From: an uncultured Bacteroidota bacterium | GTDB taxonomy: Bacteria; Bacteroidota; Bacteroidia; Chitinophagales; LD1 | NCBI GenBank assembly: GCA_903917755.1 | Contig: CAIXBT010000253.1 | Coordinates: forward strand, 1-37,298 | Length of the DNA: 37,298 bases | Direction: 5' to 3' | Shown: in pieces, positions 26,044 through 34,244 of the stretch | Numbering within the stretch: position 1 is the stretch's first letter | Layout: each line of letters begins with the position of its first letter | Program-made: the position numbers and the translations under genes | Notes under the pieces: generated by a model | Seen by the model: the letters and a program-made list of their open reading frames with translations, nothing else | What the model was told of the DNA's origin: nothing | The model's database searches: none

Positions 26044-26915
26044 TATTGAAAATATAACAACTTGATATTATCTAAAAATACCGTGTCATTCTGCCCTTGT
26101 GTATGATAACCTGTCAGATATACCTGAAAGTTATAATTGGGATTAGCACCTATCTCATTATCAAAATTGATGTATATCTTATTCCATTGACCAATGGGCG
26201 ATGTCAGTACGATCTTATCATAGACATTTTGCTGTGTTATTTGTCCGCCGCTATATAGCGTGGCGATGACACCTATATCACAGAGCACATTGGCATTATT
26301 CAACCTGTAGTTCAGTTCGAGATACGACTCTCTGCCATTAGTATTAATAACGTATGACCTAGAGGTAGCTGTGAGAGAGTCAACTGAAGAGGAGAGCACT
26401 ATCCCCCCGCTTCTGAATCCTTCAAACACGGTATTGGTTTCCGGAGTGATATTGGTGAAAGTATTGCTGGCATCAAAGGTTTCGTTAAAGGCTACCTGTG
26501 TGGATGAAAAATAATTATAGACAGGTTTATGGTGATATACATGACCGGGAATAGCATTAGGAATAGTGAAAGTATCGGGCCTGTAGAAGGGATACATAGC
26601 AGGTGCACTGATTATACCATTATCTGAAATCCCTGCACTAAGCGCTACGGACACGCTGCCCCCTGCCAGTATCGGGATATCTACAGGCATCTCGTAGGCT
26701 CCAAGATTGTGGCTGCCGGTCGTGGCCCATACACTTGGTATGACGAAGGATGAAGAGCCGAAATAAGAGTTAGACACCACGCTAGGCGAATCGATATGAA
26801 GATAGATAGGGACGCCGTTATTAGGCAAATTATTGCAGGCACTGATACTAAAGATCAGTCCGGCTATAATGACCATTGATACGAAAGGTCTGAAAAAGGT
26901 AATTTTTGATCCCAT
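26043..26915 (-). CDS. Hypothetical envelope lipoprotein coupled to sugar transferase
   Basis: This 290-residue protein has a lipoprotein signal (hydrophobic residues 13-26) and a lipobox cysteine at C27 (SISAC). The mature part is beta-rich, aromatic and Asn/Thr-rich. The C-terminal half (about 150-290) looks like a jelly-roll or carbohydrate-binding-like fold, with patterns such as YLELNYRLNN, GQWNKIYINFDNEIG and the closing DTVFLDNIKLLYFQ. I do not recognise a named family. It overlaps the following sugar transferase start by one base, a strong sign of co-translation and a shared role in polysaccharide or cell-surface assembly. A perfect 15-bp palindrome lies 8 bases before the ATG. Confidence 0.8.
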   Translation of the reverse strand: MGSKITFFRPFVSMVIIAGLIFSISACNNLPNNGVPIYLHIDSPSVVSNSYFGSSSFVIPSVWATTGSHNLGAYEMPVDIPILAGGSVSVALSAGISDNGIISAPAMYPFYRPDTFTIPNAIPGHVYHHKPVYNYFSSTQVAFNETFDASNTFTNITPETNTVFEGFRSGGIVLSSSVDSLTATSRSYVINTNGRESYLELNYRLNNANVLCDIGVIATLYSGGQITQQNVYDKIVLTSPIGQWNKIYINFDNEIGANPNYNFQVYLTGYHTQGQNDTVFLDNIKLLYFQ

Positions 26916-26923
26916 TTTTTGAT

Positions 26924-26938
26924 TTTACAGGCTGTAAA
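26924..26938. promoter_or_regulatory. Perfect 15-bp palindrome TTTACAGGCTGTAAA: candidate operator
   Basis: Seven-base arms TTTACAG/CTGTAAA flank a single G, ending 8 bases before the ATG (26915) of the lipoprotein and sugar transferase genes. A dimeric repressor site fits the position and symmetry; no regulator gene is adjacent. No exact TAnnTTTG box is seen upstream; a one-base-short TATTTTG occurs on the minus strand near 26983-26989. Confidence 0.4.
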
Positions 26939-27094
26939 CGTAAGAAGTTTAAAAGGATTGTGAAAATGCAGTAAGAATGAACAAAATATGATTCCTTCCT
27001 GACATTAGCCTCCATCTTAGAGATTTTTGGTAATAATATTGCGTTGCCGTGCCATATAATGTGCCGTCGGATTTTCAAATTCTGAAATTAAACC

Positions 27095-27102
27095 TACTTT
27101 TG
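27095..27102 (+). promoter_or_regulatory. Candidate -7 box (TACTTTTG) for the panD operon
   Basis: TACTTTTG fits TAnnTTTG but lies only 8 bases before the panD ATG. If used, transcription would begin at or beside the start codon, giving a leaderless mRNA. The other candidate boxes in this window lie 17-28 bases before their genes. Confidence 0.4.
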
Positions 27103-27110
27103 CCCGCGCT

Positions 27111-27461
27111 ATGACCATTACAGTATATAAATCAAAGCTTCACCGGGCTACGGTGACTCAGGCAGACCTTAATTATATCGGTTCGATAACGATAGACGAA
27201 GATCTGATGGATGCATCTAATATCTACGAGCATGAGCGCGTACAGATAGTGAATGTCAATAACGGCGAACGCCTTGAAACCTATGTGATCAAAGGTGAAC
27301 GCGGTTCGGGCACTATATGCCTGAACGGTCCGGCTGCACGCAAGGTGTCCGTAGGAGATATCATCATTGTCATATCATACTGCCAGGTGACTCTCGATGA
27401 GTATAAGAAACACGTCCCGGTCACAGTGCATGTCACGGCTTCTAACAAGCTAACTCACTAA
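27111..27461 (+). CDS. panD: Aspartate 1-decarboxylase
   Basis: This 116-residue pyruvoyl-dependent enzyme makes beta-alanine from L-aspartate for pantothenate and CoA synthesis. The N-terminus [20 protein letters not shown] and the self-cleavage site Gly24-Ser25 (YIGSIT) are as in the family, so the chain should process into beta and alpha subunits with Ser25 becoming the pyruvoyl group. Y58-equivalent and NGPAAR residues are also present. The length is normal and the start is fixed by homology. It is the first gene of a tightly packed operon; panC, often its neighbour in Bacteroidota, is not in the window. The start lies unusually close to a promoter-like box. Confidence 0.97.
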   Translation: MTITVYKSKLHRATVTQADLNYIGSITIDEDLMDASNIYEHERVQIVNVNNGERLETYVIKGERGSGTICLNGPAARKVSVGDIIIVISYCQVTLDEYKKHVPVTVHVTASNKLTH

Positions 27462-27487
27462 TTCAAACCTCCTGAGGAAACATACTT

Positions 27488-28498
27488 ATGTCAAAAACCC
27501 TGGGCAATATCCTCAAACTCATCATCTCGCTTGGTATAGGGATATTCATCGTATGGTTTACGACCAGTAAACTAACGCCAAAAGACATAGCTGATATCAC
27601 TGGTATCTTTAAAAGAGCTGACTACAAATGGCTCATCATAGGACCTATGATAGGTATGATGAGCAATGTGGTCCGCGCCGAAAGATGGAAACAACTGCTC
27701 AACTCGGTAGGATATCAACCAAGTCGGATGAATGTGGCCAATAGTGTCTTTGTGATGTATGCACTCAATCTCGTTTTCCCGCGTCTGGGCGAGGTGACAC
27801 GCTGCACTCTGCTATACAAGACAGATAAGATACCTCTGGACAAGTCTATCGGCACAATGGTGCTGGAGCGAATGGTGGACATGGTGAGTATACTGATAGT
27901 AGGTGCCCTGCTGATGGCTTTTCAATATCAGTTGCTGTTTGACCTGCTCAATAATACTATCCTATCTCACTACTCAGGCAGCATCAAACAACTGACTACA
28001 GGCTACGGAGGCATAATGCTCATAGTAGCTATGATCACCGTGGGCTCAGCCTTGTTATATTTTCTCTACTACATGAGAGATCATCACATATTGGGTAAGG
28101 TCTGGCAGTTTATCACCGGTATATTGCATGGATTGGCGTCAATTTTGAAACTGGATAACCCATTGCTGTTTATCTTTTACTCCTTTTTGATCTGGTTCAT
28201 GTACTTTATGATGATATATTTCTGCTTCCTCAGTCTGCCTGAGACGGCCCATTTGGGAGTATGGCCCGGCATGGCATGCCTTTTTTTCGGGGGCTTTGCC
28301 TTTATCATATCTCCGGGAGGCTTGGGTGCCTACCCTGCCACGATGGGTGCCGTATTATTACTTTACAAAGTAGCCTTCACGGTCGGATTCGGATTTGGAT
28401 GGCTGGTCTGGTCCTTTCAGACAGCATCAGTGATACTATTTGGAGTAATATCCTTTATATTGGTAAGTCGAAATTTCTCTGTGACCACAAAATCATAA
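27488..28498 (+). CDS. YbhN-like (LPG-synthase transmembrane/flippase-like) membrane protein
   Basis: This 336-residue polytopic protein has about eight membrane helices and belongs to the UPF0104/YbhN family, the isolated membrane part of lysylphosphatidylglycerol synthases. Supporting patterns are GMMSNVVRAERWKQLL in the second helix region, MYALNLVFPRLGEVTRCTLLY, VLERMVDMVSILI and SPGGLGAYPATMGAVLL near the C-terminus. The cytosolic aminoacyl-transfer domain is absent, so it is not a full MprF. YbhN relatives are thought to take part in lipid or glycolipid transport, which would fit the downstream sugar-nucleotide enzyme. It begins 26 bases after panD and ends 4 bases before the next gene. 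Confidence 0.9.
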   Translation: MSKTLGNILKLIISLGIGIFIVWFTTSKLTPKDIADITGIFKRADYKWLIIGPMIGMMSNVVRAERWKQLLNSVGYQPSRMNVANSVFVMYALNLVFPRLGEVTRCTLLYKTDKIPLDKSIGTMVLERMVDMVSILIVGALLMAFQYQLLFDLLNNTILSHYSGSIKQLTTGYGGIMLIVAMITVGSALLYFLYYMRDHHILGKVWQFITGILHGLASILKLDNPLLFIFYSFLIWFMYFMMIYFCFLSLPETAHLGVWPGMACLFFGGFAFIISPGGLGAYPATMGAVLLLYKVAFTVGFGFGWLVWSFQTASVILFGVISFILVSRNFSVTTKS

Positions 28499-28502
28499 CA
28501 TC

Positions 28503-29507
28503 ATGAATATCATTATCCCTATGGCAGGTTGGGGAACCCGCCTGAGGCCACACACTCTTACCATACCCAAACCCATGCTGCCCATAGCCGGCAAACCGAT
28601 CGTGCAGCGACTGGTAGAAGACCTGATCAAATCTACGGATGAGAAGATCGACAATATCGTCTTCATCATACGTGAAGATTTCGGCAAGAAGATAGAAGAG
28701 CAGCTGATGGCTATGTCTCCGGCGCTTAATATTCCCTGTCATATCCGCTATCAGGACCAGCCACTGGGCACTGCACATGCTATACTCTGTGCCGGCGACT
28801 TCCTCAACGACCGCATCGTAGTAGCTTTTGCTGATACTTTGTTCAAAATGAACTTTAAGATCGAAACCGCAAAAGAGGGAGTGATATTCGTGCAGAAAGT
28901 GGCCGACCCATCTGCCTTTGGTGTCGTGAAACTTGATGCCGAAGGGGTGATCACCGACTTTGTCGAAAAACCAAAAGATTTCGTTTCAGACCTCGCCATC
29001 ATAGGCATCTATTACTTCCGCGATGGTACCAGACTGAGAGCGGAGATGCAGTATCTCATCGATAATAATATCATGGGCAAAGGCGAGTACCAACTGACCG
29101 ATGCCATGGAAAATATGAAACGCAAAGGTGTCAGATTCGAACAGGGTACTGTGCAGGATTGGCTGGACTGCGGCAATAAAAACGCCACCGTAGATACCAA
29201 TGCCGTATATCTGGGATATCTGAAAGGCACCAAACTGGTCAGTGATACTGCCGAGATCAGCCACTCAGTGGTCATCGAACCATGCTTCATTGATGAGGGC
29301 GCCCGTATCCTGAACTCTGTGGTAGGGCCTTATGTTTCTGTAGGAAAGAACACTGTCATCGAAAATTCAGTGATTAGAAAAAGCATCATTCAGTCCAACT
29401 CTGTTTTGAAAAATAAGTTAATTGAAAACTCAATGGTTGGAAATAATACTAAATTGCTCGGAAAATCAGAGGACCTCAGTATCGGGGATTATGTAACAAC
29501 TGAATAG
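28503..29507 (+). CDS. Sugar-phosphate nucleotidyltransferase with beta-helix C-terminus
   Basis: This 334-residue cytosolic enzyme makes a nucleotide sugar from NTP and a sugar-1-phosphate. The N-terminal Rossmann-like domain begins MNIIIPMAGWGTRLRPHTLT with the signature GWGTRLRP (9-16) and the lysine of KPMLPIAGKP. The substrate loop region contains YQDQPLGTAHAI, and the metal-binding aspartate is likely in VAFADTLF. From about residue 250, hexapeptide-type repeats (ISHSVVIEPCFIDEGARILN, VVGPYVSVGKNTVIENSVI) form a left-handed beta helix. The sequence is nearest to glucose-1-phosphate thymidylyl/uridylyl or mannose-1-phosphate guanylyltransferases; the exact sugar and base cannot be assigned. 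It is 4 bases from the gene before and 3 from the gene after. Confidence 0.92.
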   Translation: MNIIIPMAGWGTRLRPHTLTIPKPMLPIAGKPIVQRLVEDLIKSTDEKIDNIVFIIREDFGKKIEEQLMAMSPALNIPCHIRYQDQPLGTAHAILCAGDFLNDRIVVAFADTLFKMNFKIETAKEGVIFVQKVADPSAFGVVKLDAEGVITDFVEKPKDFVSDLAIIGIYYFRDGTRLRAEMQYLIDNNIMGKGEYQLTDAMENMKRKGVRFEQGTVQDWLDCGNKNATVDTNAVYLGYLKGTKLVSDTAEISHSVVIEPCFIDEGARILNSVVGPYVSVGKNTVIENSVIRKSIIQSNSVLKNKLIENSMVGNNTKLLGKSEDLSIGDYVTTE

Positions 29508-29510
29508 TAA

Positions 29511-31253
29511 ATGACCCTATCCTTAAAAAATATCGCCATGTCTTTTGTTTTATGTCTGCTACTCGGCGGATGTAAGACGAACAGTAAAGTAATTAAAGGA
29601 GGTAGCGCTGACTCAGGCACTAAACTCACTGAGGAACAACGCGTAACTCTGGAGCGAACATTTATGGAGGGTCAAAGGGCTAAATCTATCGAGGATTACG
29701 ATGAGGCACTGAAAAAATTCAAGGATGTCCTGAAGATAGACCCTAAAAATGCCGATGCACATTTCGAAGTTTCCACTCTGCTTTACAGTGCCAATAAATT
29801 TGATGATGCGCTCGCAGAATCAGATCAGGCTGTCAAGTTAAGCCCTGGCAACAAATGGTATCTGGAGCAGATGGCTGCCATTCAGATGAAAAAGAACAAC
29901 ACCAAAGAAGCTATCAAATCATACGAACAGCTCATCAAGTTGAGCCCCAATGACCCTGACAACTATTTCGATCTCGCCTATCTATACCTTCAGTCTAATC
30001 AACCTGACCAGGCCATAAAGACCTACGATCAGTTTGAGAAAAACTATGGTCTCGAAGAGAGTGTAGTGCTTCAAAAAGAACGCATCTATCTGAAGCAAAA
30101 CAAATTTGACAATGCCGTTACGGAACTGCAGAAGCTCGTTGACGCTTTCCCCGGAGAAGTCCAATATATGGGTATGATGGCAGAACTATATGCCCTCAAC
30201 AACAAGAAAGAAAAAGCAGCCGAGATATATCAAAAGATACTGGAGATTGAACCTGATAATGCTCAGGCACTGATGGCCACAGCAGATATCAATGCCGGCA
30301 AAGGTGACTCTACTGCTCGATTCACAGGCATGAAAAAAGTTTTTGCCAATCCGAAAGTGAGCATCGATGTCAAGGTCAAAATGCTGTATCCATATATTCA
30401 ATATTATGAGATCAAACAGGATAAGATCAAAGACGCATTCGAACTGGTAGATATAATGGTGGCCACTCATCCTAATGATGCCAAAGCCTATGCTATCAAG
30501 GGTGACCTATACTATATAGACAAAAAAGACAGCCTCGCACTGCCTGCATATCTCAAAGCGCTGGAGCTGCAGAAACAGGTTTTCTCCGTATGGCAGCAGG
30601 TCATGCTGATATACAACACCAAACGCGAATGGCAGCAGCTCGACAAGATAGCCACAGATGCTATGGAGTTGTTTCCTAATCAGGCGGTCATCTATCTCTT
30701 CAAAGGTGGCGCTGAATATCAGATGAAGCTTTATGACAAAGCTCTGAAGGCATTCACCAAGGGTGAAAGAATGGCCAACGATAACCCTCAGCTCAAAGCA
30801 CAGATATATTCTAACCTCGGTGACACATATCATAGCCTGAACCGCGATCTGGAGTCGGACAGTGCTTATGAGAAATCTCTCAAGCTGGACCCTGAGAATG
30901 CATTCGTGCTGAATAACTACAGCTATTACCTCTCACTGCGTAAGGTCAATCTCGAAAGGGCAAAACAGATGTCTGCTTACTCTAACAAACTGGAGCCTGA
31001 GAATGATTCATTCATGGACACCTATGCATGGATACTCTTCCAGCTCGGCGAGTTCAAAGAGGCCAAGACCTTTCAGGAAAGAGCCGTGTCAAAGAACCCT
31101 AATAATCCCACACTACTTGAACATTTTGGAGATATCCTGATCGAACTCGGTGATAAGGACAAAGCCGTAGAATACTGGCACAAGGCCAAAGATGCCGGCT
31201 CAGACTCCAAGACCATCGACACCAAGATCGCTTCGCTGAAGTATGTGGAGTGA
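29511..31253 (+). CDS. TPR-repeat lipoprotein
   Basis: This 580-residue protein has a lipoprotein signal and lipobox cysteine C21 (LLLGGC); an internal ATG at 29538 would leave a very short signal. Most of the mature chain is tetratricopeptide repeat, at least ten copies between about residues 40 and 570, recognisable as AL..F...L..DP.NA.A (for example ALKKFKDVLKIDPKNADAHF and AYEKSLKLDPENAFVLNN). It is probably an outer-membrane-anchored scaffold for protein-protein contacts in the periplasm. It is the last gene of the panD operon, 3 bases from the nucleotidyltransferase, so it may organise an envelope glycan or lipid pathway together with the YbhN-like protein; that link is inference from gene order. 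Confidence 0.9.
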   Translation: MTLSLKNIAMSFVLCLLLGGCKTNSKVIKGGSADSGTKLTEEQRVTLERTFMEGQRAKSIEDYDEALKKFKDVLKIDPKNADAHFEVSTLLYSANKFDDALAESDQAVKLSPGNKWYLEQMAAIQMKKNNTKEAIKSYEQLIKLSPNDPDNYFDLAYLYLQSNQPDQAIKTYDQFEKNYGLEESVVLQKERIYLKQNKFDNAVTELQKLVDAFPGEVQYMGMMAELYALNNKKEKAAEIYQKILEIEPDNAQALMATADINAGKGDSTARFTGMKKVFANPKVSIDVKVKMLYPYIQYYEIKQDKIKDAFELVDIMVATHPNDAKAYAIKGDLYYIDKKDSLALPAYLKALELQKQVFSVWQQVMLIYNTKREWQQLDKIATDAMELFPNQAVIYLFKGGAEYQMKLYDKALKAFTKGERMANDNPQLKAQIYSNLGDTYHSLNRDLESDSAYEKSLKLDPENAFVLNNYSYYLSLRKVNLERAKQMSAYSNKLEPENDSFMDTYAWILFQLGEFKEAKTFQERAVSKNPNNPTLLEHFGDILIELGDKDKAVEYWHKAKDAGSDSKTIDTKIASLKYVE

Positions 31254-31308
31254 TGTTATCCCTTTTCTCACGCAGCAAGCTCAGCTTCTGAGATCGAACT
31301 GAATTTTA

Positions 31309-31316
31309 TATTTTTG
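31309..31316 (+). promoter_or_regulatory. Candidate -7 box (TATTTTTG) for the NHL/PKD gene
   Basis: This is an exact TAnnTTTG match 17 bases before the ATG at 31334, in the 80-base gap after the TPR lipoprotein. A weak hairpin (CTCAG-CTT-CTGAG, 31280-31292) precedes it and may help end the upstream operon. Confidence 0.45.
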
Positions 31317-31333
31317 AACAAACAAATCAGCTA

Positions 31334-33751
31334 ATGAAAAAGTACATTTTTATAGCAATACTCTCGCTTGTTATGACACAGGCAAAGTCTCAGGATACTA
31401 TTACCACTCAACCCTTTTCCGGGTCATTTTGCATCTCAAATCTGACCATTCAATATACAGTTGTCGGCACTTACTTTGTAAGCACCCGATTTATAGCTCA
31501 ATTATCAGATTCAGCAGGAAGCTTTGCCAATCCCGTATCAATCGGCAGCTTTCTTACCCCAAGCACAGGTACTTATTACTCGGGATTGATGGGAGTTGCA
31601 ATACCACGCACCACGAAAACAAGCCATCATTACAGGATCAGGGTGACCAGAAATACCTCCGGCGATAGTGTCAAAGATAATGGCTCTGACCTGACAATAT
31701 ATAGTACGCCACCTGCGCCTACGCTTTCTGTCAATGGCAGTCCTTGTGTAGGCAATATTCTGGTAGCAAGCGGGGCTGTAGATGCCGCAGAAATAAACTG
31801 GTATAATTGGTCTGTTCCTGCCTATGGCAATCCGGGTTACGCTTATAACTCATGTGTCGGCGGGTATCAATATGATTCAATTGTAGCGGGCGGTGGCTAT
31901 GGCACTTTTGCTAATGAGCTTACCAATCCCACCGATGTAGTTGTAGATAGAAATGGTTATATCTATGTTTCCGACCTGAGTAATAACCGTATCCAAAGAT
32001 TCCCTCCCGGAAGTTCATTGGGTACTAATGCTGTGACAGTGGCAGGAGGAAACGGAGCCGGTTCTGCCACAAATCAAATTACTCCTAATGCCCTTTGTAT
32101 TGACAATAGCGGCAATATCTATGTAGCTGATGCAGTCAATAACCGGGTATTAAAATTTCCTTCAGGTAGCAGCTCGGCTACATATGGAACTATTGTAGCA
32201 GGAGGAAACGGCCAGGGCAGTGCTGCCAATCAATTGAATGCTGTGTCAGATGTCTGCCTGGATAGGGCAGGTAATTTATATGTAGTGGATCAAAGTAATA
32301 ATCGGATACAAATGTTCCCTCCCGGCAGTAGCTCTTCTACCAATGGTATCACCGTAGCGGGAGGAAACGGAGCCGGTGGTGCCGCAAACCAGTTGAATAG
32401 CCCATTATTTGTCCGTTTAGACAGTGCTGGCAATCTCTATGTGGCAGACAACTATCAACGCATCCAGAAATTTCCTGCTGGTAGCACTTCATCTACCAAT
32501 GCAGTAACCATATCCGGCACTTACAATCAACAAGTACAGAATGATGGAAGCATAACCAATACTTTTTATTCTATCACAGGAATGGCTCTGGATCGCGCAG
32601 GCAATATCTTTGTGGTAGATGGACATAATAATCATGTCGTCAAACTCCAGGCAGGTGGTGGCAATATAAATAATGGCATTATCGTAGCAGGTGCCGGGCT
32701 TAGTGCAAATAATCTGCTCAACGGACCCTTAGGCATATTCATAGACAGTATCGGCAATCAGTACATAGTGAATAATGGTTACGTAAATAATTATACCGCT
32801 ATGATCGAAAAGTGGAGTCCTGCCACACCCGACTCTACACTTATCCCCTCTTATCCCGGCGGCTATTATTCTGTTGCTTATAACAATTCGGCAGGATGCA
32901 TGTCTGCATTTTCTGATACTTTATTCATAGGATTCAACTTTACTCCTCAGGTCTTCATTTCCGGCAAAACAAATATCTGCAGCGGCAGCAGCGATACTTT
33001 CAAGGTCGCTCAGGTCGGTGGCGGCGGCACTAATCCGGTATATGAATGGTATAAAAATGGTATTTCCACAGGCATTTCAGATTCCATTTATATTCCAAAC
33101 AATCTATCCAATCAGGATAGTATATGGGTATTAATGACCAGTAATCACGCCTGTGCTTACCCTGCTACTGTGAAAAGCAGCGATTCGGTAGTCACAGTCA
33201 AACCGGCTCCTTATGCTCACTTTACATTACAACCATCCAATACGCCACACCTGTGGTATGCTCTGAATCAATGTAGCGGCACGTCCCTAACCTATTCATG
33301 GGACTGGGGTGACAATAGTCCCGTCAGCACCGGAGATACCCCGTCACATACTTATGATAGCGCAGGCTATTATACTATTTGCGTAACAGTGGCCAATAGC
33401 CAGGGCTGCTCAGACAGCTATTGCGATACGAGTATATACCTGTTCAAAGACCAGTCCAATCAACTGGTTTATGTCAATGTACTTCAGTCTTTGCCTTTAG
33501 GTATCAGTACTATGAATGCCGACAATATGCCTGATATAAATTATTATGCCGGTGCCATTCATTTTTCAAAGGCTATTAATATCCCTACCGACATGACCCT
33601 TTATGATATGTCCGGCAGGCAAATAATGTCAAAGAATAAGTTTACCGGTGCTTCCATAACCATAGACAAAAATATTTCGCAAGGTGTTTATCTTATCACT
33701 TTGCAAAATGATGATTATACTCTATCCAGGAAACTAGCAATACTGCAGTAA
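31334..33751 (+). CDS. Large secreted NHL-propeller/PKD protein with T9SS sorting domain
   Basis: This 805-residue exported protein has a signal peptide (MKKYIFIAILSLVMTQAKSQ), an N-terminal beta domain (about 25-125) and a short Ig-like or linker segment to about 180. Six NHL-type repeats follow (about 183-495; ITNPTDVVVDR.G.IYVSD..NNRIQ.F pattern), which should close a six-bladed beta propeller. A cysteine-bearing Ig-like region (535-620), a PKD domain (625-703; WDWGDNSPVSTGDTPSHTY) and a type-A T9SS C-terminal domain (740-805; MTLYDMSGRQIMS ... ISQGVYLITLQN) complete it. VAGGNG recurs at residues 236, 288 and 341, near-identical blades 52-53 residues apart. It is probably a surface adhesin or carbohydrate-binding protein; no catalytic site is seen. 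Confidence 0.9.
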   Translation: MKKYIFIAILSLVMTQAKSQDTITTQPFSGSFCISNLTIQYTVVGTYFVSTRFIAQLSDSAGSFANPVSIGSFLTPSTGTYYSGLMGVAIPRTTKTSHHYRIRVTRNTSGDSVKDNGSDLTIYSTPPAPTLSVNGSPCVGNILVASGAVDAAEINWYNWSVPAYGNPGYAYNSCVGGYQYDSIVAGGGYGTFANELTNPTDVVVDRNGYIYVSDLSNNRIQRFPPGSSLGTNAVTVAGGNGAGSATNQITPNALCIDNSGNIYVADAVNNRVLKFPSGSSSATYGTIVAGGNGQGSAANQLNAVSDVCLDRAGNLYVVDQSNNRIQMFPPGSSSSTNGITVAGGNGAGGAANQLNSPLFVRLDSAGNLYVADNYQRIQKFPAGSTSSTNAVTISGTYNQQVQNDGSITNTFYSITGMALDRAGNIFVVDGHNNHVVKLQAGGGNINNGIIVAGAGLSANNLLNGPLGIFIDSIGNQYIVNNGYVNNYTAMIEKWSPATPDSTLIPSYPGGYYSVAYNNSAGCMSAFSDTLFIGFNFTPQVFISGKTNICSGSSDTFKVAQVGGGGTNPVYEWYKNGISTGISDSIYIPNNLSNQDSIWVLMTSNHACAYPATVKSSDSVVTVKPAPYAHFTLQPSNTPHLWYALNQCSGTSLTYSWDWGDNSPVSTGDTPSHTYDSAGYYTICVTVANSQGCSDSYCDTSIYLFKDQSNQLVYVNVLQSLPLGISTMNADNMPDINYYAGAIHFSKAINIPTDMTLYDMSGRQIMSKNKFTGASITIDKNISQGVYLITLQNDDYTLSRKLAILQ

Positions 33752-33799
33752 GGCTATTACAGCCAATGTCAGTTTATCACTTATACTTTTCTGGTTCCT

Positions 33800-34165
33800 T
33801 TATACAGCAGCCCCGTGAATGATATGGTCTCTGTGTTTCATACCCCAGTTTTTCATAGCATCCAGCACTTCCCTGAAAGTTTCTGCATATTTTGTCAATG
33901 CATACTCTACACTGATAGGCTTAGTAGCCAGCACAGTGCGGGTCACTAAATGATTGACCTCCATGTCCTGCAGCTCCTTGCTCAGCATGCGTGGAGAAAT
34001 ACCTATTTCTCTTGATAATTCCTTAAACCTATACGGCCTGCTGCTTAGGGTAATGATAATTATCAATTTCCATTTGCCATTGATGATCTCCAGCGTGTCC
34101 TGAATAGCTCTTCGGCTTTCGGCGCAATTTTGGGAACTGTGGCTTGGGGCACTATACTTTTTCAT
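33800..34165 (-). CDS. HxlR-family winged-helix regulator
   Basis: From the ATG at 34165 this is a 121-residue MarR/HxlR-type DNA-binding protein. Family marks are the N-terminal cysteine C14 (QNCAESRRA), the GKWKLIIIITLSSRPYRFKELSREI wing and recognition helices read in two parts, and ISPRMLSKELQDMEVNHLVTR. HxlR proteins commonly sense electrophiles or redox stress through that cysteine. Longer starts (ATG at 34222, GTG at 34225) add about 20 residues that do not fit the family and overlap the promoter of the divergent DoxX gene, so they are rejected. The divergent arrangement suggests it controls the DoxX-like gene at 34245. Confidence 0.9.
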   Translation of the reverse strand: MKKYSAPSHSSQNCAESRRAIQDTLEIINGKWKLIIIITLSSRPYRFKELSREIGISPRMLSKELQDMEVNHLVTRTVLATKPISVEYALTKYAETFREVLDAMKNWGMKHRDHIIHGAAV

Positions 34166-34170
34166 ACTGG

Positions 34171-34201
34171 TATACTTTATGTAACTGCTATCAAATGTAT
34201 A
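34171..34201. promoter_or_regulatory. Candidate HxlR operator (TATAC...GTATA)
   Basis: Arms TATACTTT (34171-34178) and AAATGTATA (34193-34201) form an imperfect inverted repeat centred in the 79-base gap between the divergent HxlR and DoxX genes. HxlR dimers bind such A/T-rich dyads with GTA-containing ends. The outer arms TATAC/GTATA match exactly, and the inner bases only approximately. Confidence 0.35.
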
Positions 34202-34211
34202 TCTATTAGCG

Positions 34212-34219
34212 TAAATTTG
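34212..34219 (+). promoter_or_regulatory. Candidate -7 box (TAAATTTG) for the DoxX gene
   Basis: This is an exact TAnnTTTG match 25 bases before the ATG at 34245. It lies next to the dyad at 34171-34201, where a bound regulator could block or recruit polymerase. Confidence 0.5.
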
Positions 34220-34244
34220 CATCACAATTAAAAACTAAAATATA

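Noticed and set aside
26848-27078. 76-codon minus-strand open frame overlapping the start of the lipoprotein gene
   Set aside because: It overlaps the lipoprotein signal peptide region in another frame, has no recognisable domain, and would cover the palindrome and promoter region.
33752-33799. GGCT...AGCC hairpin as terminator between the NHL gene and the HxlR gene
   Set aside because: The stem is only 4 bp with no adjacent T-run, too weak to claim.
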